Origin: Pseudevernia furfuracea
Taxonomy: Eukaryota; Ascomycota; Lecanoromycetes; Lecanorales; Parmeliaceae
Direction: 5' to 3'
NCBI GenBank assembly: GCA_022315425.1
Contig: JAIUPT010000050.1
Span: forward strand, 1 to 64,000
Length of the DNA stretch: 64,000 bases
The translations under genes were made by a program, and so were the position numbers. Positions 9,422 to 22,064 of the stretch are shown one piece after another; the first letter of the stretch is position 1; every line of letters begins with the position of its first letter. The notes under the pieces were generated by a model. It was given only the letters and a program-made list of their open reading frames with translations, was not told where the DNA came from and searched no databases.

Positions 9422-11913
9422 ATGAATGAGCACAAAGACTCTTTCGGCTTGACCACCAGGATATTCGTACGTAGAGGATTTCTACTTTGGCATCTTTTTC
9501 TAGATCACGCGACAATATTGACATTCCTCTGCGCAGGCGACTCGGTCAGCCGAAGATGGTCTGGCTCGTGTAGACCTGAATAGGAATGTTGAGGCTCTGT
9601 ATATTCAACTATCCCAAACATCTATAACTTTGCTTACTAGGTCTCCATCACGGCAGCATCGAAAACCCTCTTGCGCATCTCAAGCCCGAGCAACTCTTAC
9701 GAGATGTTCGTGACTTTGCTCGCGCAAACAACCTCGAGGAGCATGTCGAGTTGTTGAAAAAAGGGGCACAGGTAGCCAAGGATCCGAGATTTTTCGAGGC
9801 TATACGAGGAATAACGGAGATCGAAAAACAAGCGCTGCGAGATGAGGAAAATCGTCGATTCAGGCAGCCGATTGCACTATACATTACGATCATTACGTGC
9901 TCTGTCGGTGCTGCAGTACAGTGAGTCTGGACCATATCTTTCTACGACGAAGGTTAGGTTGCGTTAATGAAAACTTGTGTTAGGGGATGGGACCAAACAG
10001 GGTCGAATGGAGCCAACCTCAACTGGCCTAAAGCTTTCGGCCTCGATACTACAGCTTCTAACAGCAGAGGCAGCTGGATATTCGGGCTAGTCAATGCGGC
10101 ACCCTACTTTGCGGCTGCGTTCCTGTAAGGCAATGTCTCCGAATGCACTGCCTACAGCTAATAACATCTGCGGCCAGAGGCTGTTGGTTTTCTCATCCTT
10201 TGAATCACCGTATCGGGCGAAGGGGAACGATATTTGTCTCCGCATTTTTCTGCCTTGTGTCTGTCATAGGCTCTGCTTTCACTCAAACATGGCCGCAGCT
10301 TTTTGTCTGTCGCTTGTTACTCGGTATTGGGATTGGAACTAAGGCATCAACAATTCCAGTATTTGCTGCCGAGAATTCACCTGCCTCCATCAGAGGGAGT
10401 TTGGTTATGGGATGGCAGCTATGGGTTGCCTTTGGAATCTTCATGTAAGATTATGAAATGGGTCCTGGGTGGCGCTCTCGCTGACTCCGTATCTATAGGG
10501 GTTTGTCTGCCAACCTGGCAATGTATCAGGTTGGAAAGATCGCGTGGCGCTTACAGCTTGGATCTGCGTTCATTCCAGCGGTTCCATTACTCATTGGAGT
10601 TTATCTTTGCCCCGGTAACATGCCTGGAAATTGGTTCGACTCAAGAGCTTACACTCAACAGAGTCGCCTCGCTGGTACATCAAAAAGCATCGCTACAATG
10701 ATGCTTTCCGATCGCTTAGACGCCTCCGGAATACTCCCCTCCAAGCAGCCCGCGATCTATACTACATACATGCTCAAGTGAGACTCGAGGAGATCATGCT
10801 AGGAGATGGAGATATCCAGAAGATGTACGTCGAGAACGGTAAAGAACATCTCAGCAACAGAGGTAGATACCTGACTCGATTTGTACAACTATTCACCATT
10901 GCCCGAGTAAGGCGTGCGACATTGGCTGGTTTCGTAGTTATGATCGCGCAGCAAATGTGTGGAAGTGCGCTCACTAGCATCCCCCAGATCTTATGAAACT
11001 TTGCTAACATTTCGATAGTCAATATCATGGCTTTCTACTCAGCCACACTCTTCACAGATGCAAAGGCGAATGAAAGATCTGCCCTCTTTTTTTCTTGGGG
11101 CTTCGGACTAATAAATTTCGTGCAAGTAATCACTCAAATCGGGCGCACTGATCAGCATAGTAACTTACATGAGATAGCTTCGCCTGGCCAGCGGTGCCAA
11201 CAATCGATACGTTCGGGCGCCGTGCTCTGCTGCTCGTCACCTTCCCCAATATGGCCTGGACTCTGCTAGCCGCCGCATTCTGCTTCAAGATACCAAGCTC
11301 AAGCCCCGCGCATCTACCTGTACTCGCGCTTTTCATTTACCTTTTCTCGGCCTTCTATTCCCCTGGTGAGGGGCCAGTCCCCTTCACATATTCCGCGGAA
11401 GCGTTTCCTCTGTTCCATCGCGGTATGAGAGACATCTCCCACTTGAGTCGTCTTCTTACTAATCAGGATTAGAGGTTGGAATGAGTTTGTCTGTTGCAGT
11501 TAACTTGTTTTTCGCTGGAGTTTTAACTCTCGTCTTTCCACGTATGATAACTGTTTTCGGCGCAGCTGGTGCCGTTGGATTTTTTGCGTGAGATTGCAAC
11601 CAAGATATTTCTACCAAAGACTTTGCTAATCCACCAATCGTAGTGGCCTCAACGTCTTAGCTCTGATCATGATTTTCCTTTGGGTACCAGAGACAAAACA
11701 AAGGACACTTGAAGAGCTGGACTACATATGTAAGTCATTACCTTATAAATGATTGAAAGATGTAGAGCTTACGCGTGGGATCCAGTCGCTGTTCCAACTC
11801 GTCAACACATGCGATACCAGGTCACTGAGGTCCTGCCTTGGGCCTTCCGCCATTACATACTACGAAAGGACGAGGTTTTGCGCCCGCTGTACAAGTTTCA
11901 AAGATCGTCATGA
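9422..11913 (+). CDS. MFS sugar porter (sugar/inositol transporter family)
   Basis: Predicted 624-residue 12-TM hexose/polyol-type transporter of the plasma membrane; the substrate cannot be told from sequence. Exons: 9422-9466, 9537-9598, 9657-9920, 9984-10124, 10178-10444, 10499-10614, 10662-10964, 11019-11121, 11178-11422, 11473-11587, 11644-11729, 11786-11913; they sum to a multiple of three. The family shows in AAVQGWDQTGSNGANL (first membrane helix), NHRIGRRG (loop 2-3 motif), PESPRWY at the end of helix 6, QQMCGINI in helix 7, TIDTFGRR (loop 8-9), and PETKQRTLEELDY after helix 12. The long hydrophilic N-terminus (ENPLAHL, LLRDVRDFA) and the tail (YQVTEVLPW) are typical of one fungal sub-group. 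The intron at 11122-11177 has a GC donor. No frame break is needed. The first exon (15 residues) is the least certain part. Confidence 0.88.
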
Positions 11914-12238
11914 TCCTGGCCGGCGTAGTATATGATGTGCGATTATAAAACTGGTGAATAGCCTTGAAAGTAGTTTCCTTACCATTAAGTGAGGTTCTTA
12001 TAGCCTTCTATAGCAGCGGTTCATCACTCAGGCTGTAGAGGTTAATGGCTTCGCCAAGGCAGTGCCCTGCAAGGTTCCAAATTAGGCAGGTGGCTGGCCT
12101 AGCATATTGCAAACGTAGCCGGCCGTAAGCTTTATCGTCAGATCAAACGCTTCAGCCTCCCACTCACTGTTCCTTAAAACCCGCCATCTCATCTCTTGAC
12201 ACCAACACAACTTCATTCCTTCTAATACTCTCATCGAA
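11914..12238. other. Intergenic stretch between transporter and ankyrin gene
   Basis: Nothing recognised. The last ~70 bases before the next ATG are pyrimidine/CAA-rich (CAACACAACTTCATTCC), a usual fungal leader pattern, so this is probably the ankyrin gene's promoter. Confidence 0.4.
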
Positions 12239-15011
12239 ATGGAGTCCCCACCAGTAGTAGGTAATCCAGCCAACGCGCACCTGTGTGATGTCATCCTCGC
12301 AACGCTTCGGGGCTTCGTAAATGCTGCAAACGATATCAAGGCTTTCTACGGCGAAGTGCAGACGCTTCGGAAGTTCCTAGATTTGATTGACCGAGTGTTT
12401 AAAGCCAGATTGCCGCGGCTGGCGTTCGAGGAGCAACATTTCACCAGCGTGGAAATCTTACTTGACAGATGCCGGACGACTCTCTCTCGGCTGTGCGAGA
12501 TTCTTGCAGCCTTGGGACCTCTAGTAGCCCAGATCGATTCACAGGAGAACTTGGCAGAAGCCATCAGGAACATGCAGAGCTCGGAAGTGGTGGCACTAAG
12601 GGCAAGGATCGGCTTCTACATAAAGACACTACAAATGTCACTGCAGATCGTTAAATTGTAAGTATTCAAGGACAAACAGAGATATATCAGATCCCCATCT
12701 GACATTGCACAGAGTCCATCAGTGGAAGAGTCAGCTCCCACAAGACGGCATCTACTTTCCACAAAAGGACTTATCCGAGGCGATTCAGAGTCTGAAAGAC
12801 TCAGTATCCTGCCGAAAGGGTCTCAGTGCAAGTGAAGATCAACAGAGTCCCGTAGAAGAAGAAAAATTTCTGTATGATGTTGACAGATGTGTCTTCTCCG
12901 CCGAGGTCATTATGAATGTCACGACCACAACAGTGTACGAGAATATCCAATCGCCACTAAAGGAACTGCCATCCGAGTTGCAAGGCTCGTCCGCTGAAAA
13001 AATAGTACTAGATAAGCCGAACAAAGGAAAGCAGAAATCGAAGAGCTCACAGCCATCAGAAGAGCCAAGACTGCAGAAGAAGAATCAATTTCCAGAACCA
13101 CCAAGAGCACTTCCAAAACCTGCCATTCAGAGACAAACAGTAGTGGCCCACCAACCGAAGAGCTCCAAGACTTCAATGGAAGCACCCATTGTGTTTCACC
13201 TGGACGACATTAACGCCAAGCGTCGTGGTAGCTCTGATTCAGATCGCGATTCCATCTTTGATCCGGAGCCTGACTTTGAAGACCGGTTTCCCCCAGAGGT
13301 CTATTCCGAGCTCATTTCTTCCGTACGGCGAGAAGTAGAAATTCAAAATCAAGCGGGTGAATACCAACAAGCAGAACAAACGCATCGCAGAGCAATGGAG
13401 TATCTGACGGACAGGGAAAGAAAATTGGGGATACCCTTTGACAACCAGGCTGAGATGCATGAAATTTTAGCGGATATATACATGAAACAGAAAAAGATAG
13501 ACAAGGCCAAGTCGCTCTTGAATCGTCTATTGATGCAAGAGAAGGGCGAGACAGATAGGAAGTGGAGGCTTTATCATTCTTTGGCTGAGATCTACCAGGA
13601 GAAGGGCAGATTAGCGGAAGCCGAGAAATTCGCTAAGAGGTCATACCTTGGAAGGGAGAGATGGCTAAATAAGGATAATAGGCTGCTCTTGGAGTCCGTC
13701 AATTTGCTCATCCATATCTACGAAAGGCAGCACAAGACAGAAACGGCTGAGGCTTTACGAAAAGTCTACCGGGCGGAGATAATTCCACCGGAAGTGCCTG
13801 AAAAGTCAGAAAGACGCAGTCTGGCATTGAAATCTCAACTAGACGAAACACAGCGCGTCAACCAATCGCATGTGAGATGGGCCCCAGACGTTTGGGTCGA
13901 TCCTTCGAGCATCAACGCGCCAACGAAATCTGGGGAGACGCCACTTATATCTGCGATTGCCACAGGAGATGTTGAGCTAGTTCAATTAATGCTTCAAAGA
14001 GGTGCTAGTTTCGAAGCGAGATGCGTCGATCAGATAACACCTCTCATGCATGCTGTGAAACATGGATACTTATCTATTCTCGAGGTACTCCTGATCAAAG
14101 GTGCACAAGTCGATACAACAACAGCCGGGTGGACCGCATTACACAGAGCAGCGGACATGGTCAACGTTCCTATGGTGCATTTGCTTCTATCGAAAGGTGC
14201 TGATATCGAAGCGAGAAGTCCCAAAGATTTCCTGCCCAAGAAACACTCACTAGCTCGACTAGGCAGTGGCCTAAATGACTACGATGAAGTCGATGATGCT
14301 TCTGATGCTGACATGGGTTGGAGTCCTCTCTTGCGGGCGGCCACCAACGGCCAAGAAGCAATGGTGCGTTTGCTCATTGAAAATGGTGCCGATATCGAAG
14401 CCAGAAGTCCCAACAACGGTACGCCTTTAAGCTGCGCGGCTGAGGGTAATGATGGGGCTATTGTTGAATTCTTGCTTAAAAAAGGCGCAAATGTCGGTGC
14501 CGGGGACGATTTCGGATGGAGGCCCTTACATCGGGTTATGGTGAATCCGGATGGCGAGAATGTCGCGCAGATGCTGCTCGGTCACGGCGCCGACGTCAAC
14601 GTCAGATGTCTCTACCAAAAATCGCCCCTACATCATGCGATCGAGAAGGGGAACAGTGCGATGGTCTCATTCTTGCTGGCCGCCGGTGCGGATGTTGAAG
14701 CAAGAGACATCGCGGAGAGAACGCCACTGCACACCGCCATTGAGTCCAGACTTGAGAACATGGTCCACATATTGCTCGAAGCTGGGGCGGATGCCGATGC
14801 CAAAGACAAGGGCGGACACGATGCGCTTGGTGCAGCGAACCGTGCCTTAAGGAAGTCTCCTGAAATCACCAGTCTGTTGTCGAAGCACAAGAAGACCATG
14901 CGCAGCAGCGCTACCAGTAGACAGTCTTCTGCGAGCGGCTCGTTGCCCTCGAGGGTATCCTCGTCTTCGTCGTGGTGGTCCATACGTTCAAAGCAGAAGA
15001 AGCGTGAATGA
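12239..15011 (+). CDS. Ankyrin-repeat/TPR protein with fungal STAND-like N-terminal domain
   Basis: Two exons (12239-12657 and 12713-15011) give 905 residues. Residues 1-170 form a helical region (DVILATLRGFVNAANDIKAFYG, then LRKFLDLIDRV) like the fungal N-terminal domain found at the head of STAND/NLR-type proteins. Residues 170-330 are charged and probably disordered. Residues 335-490 contain TPR-like helical pairs (AGEYQQAEQTHRRAM; ILADIYMKQKKIDKAKSLL; LAEIYQEKGRLAEAEKFAKRS). Residues 540-860 hold about nine ankyrin repeats with canonical TPLMHAV, GWTALHRAA, LLLSKGADIEAR and LLEAGADADAKD motifs. The tail is Ser/Arg-rich. No NACHT or NB-ARC P-loop is visible between the N-terminal domain and the repeats. 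A cytosolic scaffold or recognition role is an inference from architecture only. Confidence 0.88.
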
Positions 15012-16669
15012 ATTTGAGTGAGTGAATTCTGCTTATCTTCAGTTGGAGTACGGGCACTGACGATTTTTGACGTAGTATCCATTTTTGTTGCGCCTACTTC
15101 ATCAATTCTAAGGCCGATGCACACAGCCTTCGTGGGAAGTTCTGTTTCTAAGATACCTCGTTCATGCTGTTCCAATATGCGAAAAAAGGTTTCCGAAATC
15201 ATGTGTCTGTAGCGCCCTTTACCGATATCAAATGTTTGCTCTCATTCGATATGGTCTGATGTATGCGAACCTCAAGGCACCTTCGCTGTGCGGTGCGCGT
15301 TGAAAGTCTTCGGGTCTAATGATCGTGACCAGAAGACAACGGGGTAGCTATGTTACTAAACACGCAATTAGAAATTCGTAATGGCTTTGGTTTCGCCCTC
15401 CTTGCTATTCCATTTTCCTTGCTTTCGATGAAAAGATAAAGCGTGCCTTGGCCGCCCGACAGGACTACTATGGCTCAGAATTTCAGCCCACTCATAGCCT
15501 TGGAAGCCGTGATCATGTTTTGGGTATCTCAACCAGCAACGCCCGATTTGGAGAGCATGGCTAAAGAACCCGGCGGCACAAGAAGCAAGTCGACTGCCAC
15601 AATTGACTTCCCTGTGGAAATTATGACGCTAAAGGTTCGGCTGGGGTCGAATAATCAAAATAACAACCTATCTTTTTGACTTCCAGCCCTTCAGGCCATC
15701 AGCCGCGGATGTGTGATTTGGGACTCACGAGCAGGTCGCATATAGATACTGCAGGCATCATCCTTTTTGAAACATGGACGGATACTACTAGTAAAGCATC
15801 GGCCACGGGGGTGGTATCCACGTGTTCCGTTACCACCTCAACCACTTACGTCTGAATCTCGACATATCAACGAACATGATGTGTATCGAGTACCGATCTC
15901 GCTTAGGAAGAGATCATTTTTGGCGAAGCACAAGTCCGCAGGCACCGCTTCAACCGCAATTCTAAGCGGTCAATACGTACGAGAAGGTAATGCATATCAT
16001 TTAAGCTTCCAAATTAATACCACTACCTACTTATCGATTCAGAAGCGCAGGATATTTTAGTTCTACTGCTCATGGCATTTTATATTTCTAACCTGACCGC
16101 ACCGTGACAGCCTTCAATGATAGGGGCTTCACCTTCCAAGTTTCAAACTCTCGAATTTGCTGCAAAGACGGAAACGCCATTGCCATGAGCTTATTATGAG
16201 GCTTATGAGTAAAGTGAATAGGGTTCTCGTATTACGCCGCAACGCCGCGTGGCCGCTACATCGCAATTTCCATCTTTAGGGCCAAAAACAGGCTCGGTAG
16301 GCGAGGGGCCACCCACTAGAGAACTTTTGGCCCCTCAAATCTCAGCCCAGCTGCCCAAGTGACAGCTCCCGACAACTCTAACAAAAGCTGTGACCAATTA
16401 GACTTGTTCCCAGCATCTCGACTTCTGCGCCGCCACATGGTACAATTTTGAAGATCGGTGCAAAACAGCGAGATTCGATCACTCTATCAGCTTTCTAAGA
16501 GGGTTCTATAATTAAGCTATTGCATTTTATCCTCTGAAAATGTTGTGTTCACAGTACTGCCATTCTTTTCAGTACTGCGGTGTCCTTGAGGGTCATAGCA
16601 GTCTGTCATTAGATCCTATGTAACAAGAAACCTCCTCTTTCATCACTGTCATTATCGATAACTATTACG
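15012..16669. other. 1.7-kb intergenic region
   Basis: Short frames only, none convincing. It presumably holds the ankyrin gene's 3' end and the promoter of the secreted repeat protein. I see no RNA gene or repeat. Confidence 0.4.
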
Positions 16670-18643
16670 ATGAGGCGAGCATGGCCTGTTCCATTCGTTC
16701 CCTTTCTTTTACTTACTCTAGTGTTTTCATTGATTCACGGTAATTTCAACACCTTCAACATTCAAGGCTGTAGCTGACTTCCGGCAATTGAAGTCACACC
16801 CAGTGAGGGAAATATGTATCTTGAACTGCGGCCGTCGAATTTAGCCCGAAACACTTCATTGCCAAGTTCTTCCCAGTCTCCTACGTACCCTCTCAATATT
16901 GCTAAAATTGAGACGAATAAAACGGCATCCGCTCAAGCATTACTTTCGGCGTCGACCACCACTCGTGCTGTGAGGACCCATGTTGCAGCCAAACAAGGCG
17001 CGACAGTAGCGACAAACAACACAACCACAGAGCAAGGAATGTGTGGAAGGATCGCTGGATACCTACACGTGCGTGCATGTGGAGCACCAGTTATCCAGCA
17101 ACCCGCTCTCGGGTTGCTCCCAGACTCCGATATCACATCCGACTCGAAGAGCAAGCCACAATCCACATCATCGCCAGAGCCTCAAGCCGAGAAAGACACT
17201 CAACAGACAGAGTCTCAAGAGACAGCTTCCGAACCGTCAGATTCTCAACAAATAGACTCTCAACAGAAAAACTCTCAACCGACAAGTGATATTCAACAGA
17301 TAGATTCTCAGCCAGCAACTCCGGCTGTGGCCCTTGCGCCCGTCAACTCTCCAGTAATAGTGCAGGGTCAAACGGTGCCAGCTGACGGGAACCCAATCAC
17401 TGTAAATAACCAACTTGTCAGAGTGGCTTCCGGATCAATCTATGTTGGCAGCTCGGCAGCACCTATCCAGCAAGCACAAGCCACCCAGTCGCCTGCCGAG
17501 CCCATTGTTGCAGGGACTTTGACATTCCAACCTGCGTCGCCGAGTCCGGTCCCACAAGTGGCGCCTTCTCCAGTTATCATTGGCGGGTTGACTTTTTCGG
17601 CAGCACAGTCTAAACCGTCTGTTCAAGCGGATACTGCGCAAGATCAGCCTCAAGCTCAGCCAGTAGTCGTAGGCGGGAAGACGTATGCACCAATATCACC
17701 TAATGACCAGGCCCAAACATCACAAGGGGAGGCCAACACACCGAACCAGGGAGATTCAGAGTCCGCAATTTCTCACGAGCAGTCCAACAACGCAGGGCAG
17801 GCAGATTCCAAGCCTATCATAATAGGAGGTGTGACATACACGCCAGTCGCTGCGAACCCCACAACTCTGCCGCAAAATGCCGCGGTTTTCTCCTTTGACG
17901 GGACAGCTCTCACGCAAGGTGGAGCAGCCGTCACGATCTCTGGCACGCGCATTTCTCTCGGACCATCTGGTGTCGTTGTAGGAACTTCAAGCTTACCTTT
18001 TTCGACCCTCAACCCGACAACGTCGTTGCTAGCAATCGGTTCAGAAACGTTGACAGCTCTTCCCGGCACCGAGGAAGGCTTCGAAATTGGTCATTCCACA
18101 CTCCTTCCAGGGTCCCCAGCCATTTCTATCGATGGTACAATCTACTCTATCAACAAGGCTGGCTCCCTTATTGTTGGCACATCTACCATCGCCCTGGCTA
18201 CTGCTGGCTCTGGGAATATGAGTAACAGTGCGCTCACAGCAGGTGAAGAGACGTTTACTCCCTTGGGTAATACGGCAGTTGTGGTCGACGGTAGCACCCT
18301 TTCAATCGGAGGCCCTGCTATCACGGAAGATGGGACGAGGCTTTCGCTTGCCTCAAACGGATTGCTTGTAGGATCCTCTACCTACGCCTATGCGACCCCT
18401 GTCGTCAACACAGCAACCGAGACAACCGCGAGTAGCACTTTTACCACGGGTGTTCTGCCTAGCGGTGGTACAACGCCAACAGCGATTGCTAGTGCGACGG
18501 GTGGTGCAACCTCAACGGCGATTACTAGCTCGACAGGTGGTGTGAGGAAAAGTGCTGCGTCAGGTAAGACGTTGACACCTGGGATAATAATAGCATGGGT
18601 TGGGATATCGATGTGTCTATCCATGATGATCAGAATCTTATAG
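16670..18643 (+). CDS. Secreted, probably GPI-anchored or membrane-tethered repeat glycoprotein
   Basis: Exon 1 (16670-16739) encodes a signal peptide, MRRAWPVPFVPFLLLTLVFSLIHG. A 54-bp intron follows and exon 2 (16794-18643) completes 639 residues. After a Gln/Ser/Thr-rich segment with repeated SQQ(I)DSQQ units (about residues 130-190) come short beta-type repeats of the form PVVVGGKTYAP (residues about 200-370). Longer repeats follow with GSETLTALPG, SPAISIDGTIYS and SLIVGTSTIA (370-560). The C-terminus is Thr/Gly-rich and ends in a hydrophobic segment (TPGIIIAWVGISMCLSMMI) fitting a GPI signal or membrane anchor. Such repeats occur in many uncharacterised fungal surface proteins; a cell-wall or adhesive role is an inference. 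The start was chosen because it supplies the signal peptide missing from the downstream ATG at 16814. Confidence 0.8.
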
Positions 18644-19203
18644 AGCGTAACTCATCTACTTAATACTTAATATTACTGAAGACTCTTCGCTTCCGGTGTC
18701 TACAACATGTCTTCCGAGATTTCAAGGCACTATGCCAATGGTTTGGATTATGTTGTAATTCGGAGGATATGGATTGATTGATTCTATGGAGCGGTATGTG
18801 GGCTACTTGGCCTATGCCAAGACACCATATTTGCCACCATGAGGGTTAGCTACAACACAGTGCAGCAGCATTTCCAACAGGTTACATAGTAATTATCGTG
18901 CCACTTGACTCGGGAACCATGATTTAGAGCTCAAATGAGCTTCCCGAGCATATAAGCTTTAGGTCCCGCCATTCTTTGATGCAGCCCTCACCCAACTTTG
19001 GCAGGGTGTCGTGCCCGCGCATTTCAAGATTTGTGAGAGACTTGCTTTCCTTCCCACTTTATTGAATTCGAGGTACCTAGTCATTTAGGGCGACGACGTG
19101 ATGCTCGGGCTAGAAGCGATAAATTTTATCGGTCACCGTGAGTTTTTTCAAGTCGAGAATGCAGCATGAAGAATACAGTATAAAAATTTATGAATTCCAT
19201 CTT
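18644..19203. other. Intergenic region between convergent genes
   Basis: Shared 3' region of a + strand and a - strand gene. Nothing recognised apart from AT-rich stretches that could hold polyadenylation signals. Confidence 0.4.
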
Positions 19204-19734
19204 TTATTGTACACCAAGAGCAGAACTCAGCCCCTGAAGATTTCCATTATACCAGCTCTCCTCAAAGCGTCTTGTGCTTTTCCGCGCCCGCCCTGAACGT
19301 CGTGGTACCCACGGACCTGCCGCGGTCTCTTCTGGAACTTCCATTGGCATAGTCTGAGCCATAATGGTAGGTTCATACGCGGCGCGACGCCTGTCCCCCA
19401 GAAGAGGGGTAAGTTCGCACTCCTTACTGAAATTTCGATTGTTTAGAACATGAGCATATTCGTCGCTCTTGTTTGTCGTCAACGCATGGTGCTCCTTTCT
19501 CGAACAAAGGGGCGAGCTTGCAGTACCACTATCGATAGACTCTCTCGGATGCATCTGATAGTCTCCGATATGCGCCGAATTTGCCGTATTCAAAAGCTCC
19601 TTCCTGCGCGATACGGAAGTTCTGTGGTAAAAGATAGCCCCACACAAAAGCATAAAGAGCACAAGAGTCGAGGCCAGCTCGATAAATTGTATCCGTGAGA
19701 CTTCGAACGTGGCTGTTGTAATTGACTCAAACAT
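19204..19734 (-). CDS. Small single-pass membrane protein, hypothetical
   Basis: An intronless frame of 176 residues from the second ATG (194 if translation starts at 19788). The shorter start puts a single membrane helix near the N-terminus (FIELASTLVLFMLLCGAIFYH) followed by basic residues (RRKELL). The rest is polar with a basic patch (PRRSGRARKSTRR) near the C-terminus. It would be a type III or signal-anchored protein with a cytoplasmic tail. I recognise no family. Support is the uninterrupted frame plus a sensible topology; a chance frame is possible. Confidence 0.45.
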   Translation of the reverse strand: MFESITTATFEVSRIQFIELASTLVLFMLLCGAIFYHRTSVSRRKELLNTANSAHIGDYQMHPRESIDSGTASSPLCSRKEHHALTTNKSDEYAHVLNNRNFSKECELTPLLGDRRRAAYEPTIMAQTMPMEVPEETAAGPWVPRRSGRARKSTRRFEESWYNGNLQGLSSALGVQ

Positions 19735-21903
19735 GGTTTTGAATAGGGTGACTTTTGCTTGAGGGCGTCGTGTGCTTAGTAGTAACATTTTTGCTTTGAA
19801 GGTCGATTTGTGACTTTCTGGTAATATGTATTTGATGTAGATCTGTTTGATGATGAGCGAAGGTCCTGGACTATATAAAGATATGGCATTTGTGGCATTG
19901 TCTGCTAAATCATTGTTCGTTGCCTCTCTCTTTCAGTTCAGCACATTATATGTTTTATCGGACAATATTGATTATCATTTCTTTCACAGCACTTACCATT
20001 CGTTGTCTGACAACTTCATTGTTTCCGCCAACAGGGTTCCGTTTCATTCCAAGTATACTTTGAGTCTATCGATCTAAGAAAGAACGACAGCCTAAGCGAA
20101 GCTAACGATAATTTCATCGTCATTAAAGTACCTGGGGCTAGCTACCTGGAAAGGTGTCAAAAGCATTCATCTACGTATCCTTGTCCATAGCAGGCTCATT
20201 TGGTATCATTACTTCGGATCAAAGCCAGGTATTTAGAGTTCGCATTTGTAGACTCTTTTAGGCCAAAACCCCTCAAAATCTGAAGTTGACAGTCAGGGAC
20301 TTGAAAACGAATAAGTAAATTTAGGACTATAGGCAGACCACCATGGTCTATGTCATTATACACCGTTCCCATTCTCTCATTGACCCCTCGTATGCTCAGT
20401 ATCTCCTACTGATATGTCCGGGTATCCCTCCTACCTCACGACTTTCAAATCTGTAACGGGTATCTTCGGAGCAAACCGACACCCTCTACCCCCGTTGCAT
20501 CTCTCACCAAAGGGGCGGCGATGGCCAAAGCAGCGATTCCGGTTGTGGCAAGCATTACCCATGTCGCAGGGTAGCTCCCTCGCAAGGACTTATAGTGCGT
20601 TCCGCTGTTGTATATTGAGTGGAGATATGCTATGTTGATTCGGGGATGGCGTCGGTTTCCAGGTGCAATAGTTTAGTAGGTGGTATTCATAGCAGAACTT
20701 TTGCTTCCCAGCGGCACGAACAAGCCAGTTCAAGGTGTTTGTCCGTATCTCGACCCGCTGACCGCTGCTGTTGCAGGAAATTTTCCATGCATCCGGGTCG
20801 GCTGCCGTAGTAGATGTCTGCGATACTCCAGACTGCGCAGATCCTTGGAGGTTTTTCAGTTTTTTCCACTTGTCATCCGCATTCTCTTTCTCGATGCGCC
20901 ATCGAAACCGAACTTTTTATTTGCCCCTAGTGAATCCATAGTACCAGCACCCCCTTCAGTCTTCATTTTATAACGAAACCTTCACAGCAAAACCAAGCGG
21001 CCTGGGCATCGATGGGACGGATGTTACCTGAGCAGTACCCCTATCACCAATCCCGGCACAGAAACATCGCTTTCGCTTCCGTCAGTACTGGCTCTTCCCA
21101 GTGCCACTACAGCCAAATCGACGTCGATAAGTACGCCTAGGCTTCTTCTCATTACTCAGCTAATAATTAGCTACTGCTATCACTCAAAGTGATAACGGCG
21201 TGACTTACACTAACCGTCCTTGTCATGGCGTGATAAGTGATATTACAAAGATTGGGTGGGCAATAGACTTGGCAAGCTACTGAATAGCTGTCTCTTCACT
21301 GCCTGATATACGTAATAACAACCTTCTCTTGTGTGTCTGGTAGATTTCACTCTATGTTGATTTCGCCTCCTTAGCGATCTAAATCTTTTTTTTCATATTA
21401 TTAACTTTTAAGTGTGTACATCATTTTCATGCATCAATTATTTGAAATTCTCTGCTTTTGGAATTTGAAGTTGAGGAAAAAGTTCGTGACAATTGTCATC
21501 ATTTTCCGCCAGCAAGACCAGACTTTTACGACATTCTCTTACTAATATCACTCAAATAACTTCAAATGCTTATTTGCAGTCTCGGAGTGCCCGGCCAGCT
21601 CTTTTGCTTCTAGAATAGAGATGAATTATGGATCTTAGAGTTGAAATATGTTTGCTTCGACACGCAACAGAAGCACGGAGAGACAGGAGTGACTGAAATC
21701 TTGAAGTCTGATGCTAAATCATAGTTTTTTCTGGAAGTTTTCAACTCCTGACCCATGTACAAATATGCCCGAGCCAATCCTCAGGCACTAATGCCCTAGA
21801 TTTCCGCACGTTGCTTCCAACACATCAAATTAACCACATTAAGCTTACCCAAGACGCACTACTATAAAAACCCCGGGAATCTTGATTTGAGATTTTTCAT
21901 GCT
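19735..21903. other. 2.2-kb intergenic region with a possible gene fragment
   Basis: No complete gene seen. On the minus strand around 20470-20600 a short frame encodes a membrane-helix-like segment (ATWVMLATTGIAALAIAAPL), and around 20860-20970 another short polar frame starts with an ATG. They do not join convincingly and could be remnants of a small membrane protein gene. The remainder is unremarkable. Confidence 0.35.
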
Positions 21904-22015
21904 TCACAGGACAAATGCAAGAGCCCCCAAGGCCAAAAAGCTTAAGCCAGAAGCCGCCATTTTGGTAGCGACACCAGTGAACGGAACTGGGGAAGACGAA
22001 GCATTGCCACTAGAG

Positions 22016-22064
<49 letters not shown>

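Noticed and set aside
8891..9583. 230-codon + strand frame before the transporter
   Set aside because: No family resemblance; its end overlaps the transporter's second exon in another frame that matches the transporter family far better.
9599..9656. Apparent one-base frameshift between transporter exons 2 and 3
   Set aside because: Using the acceptor AG at 9655-9656 instead of 9639-9640 restores the frame and gives the expected ENPLAHL junction.
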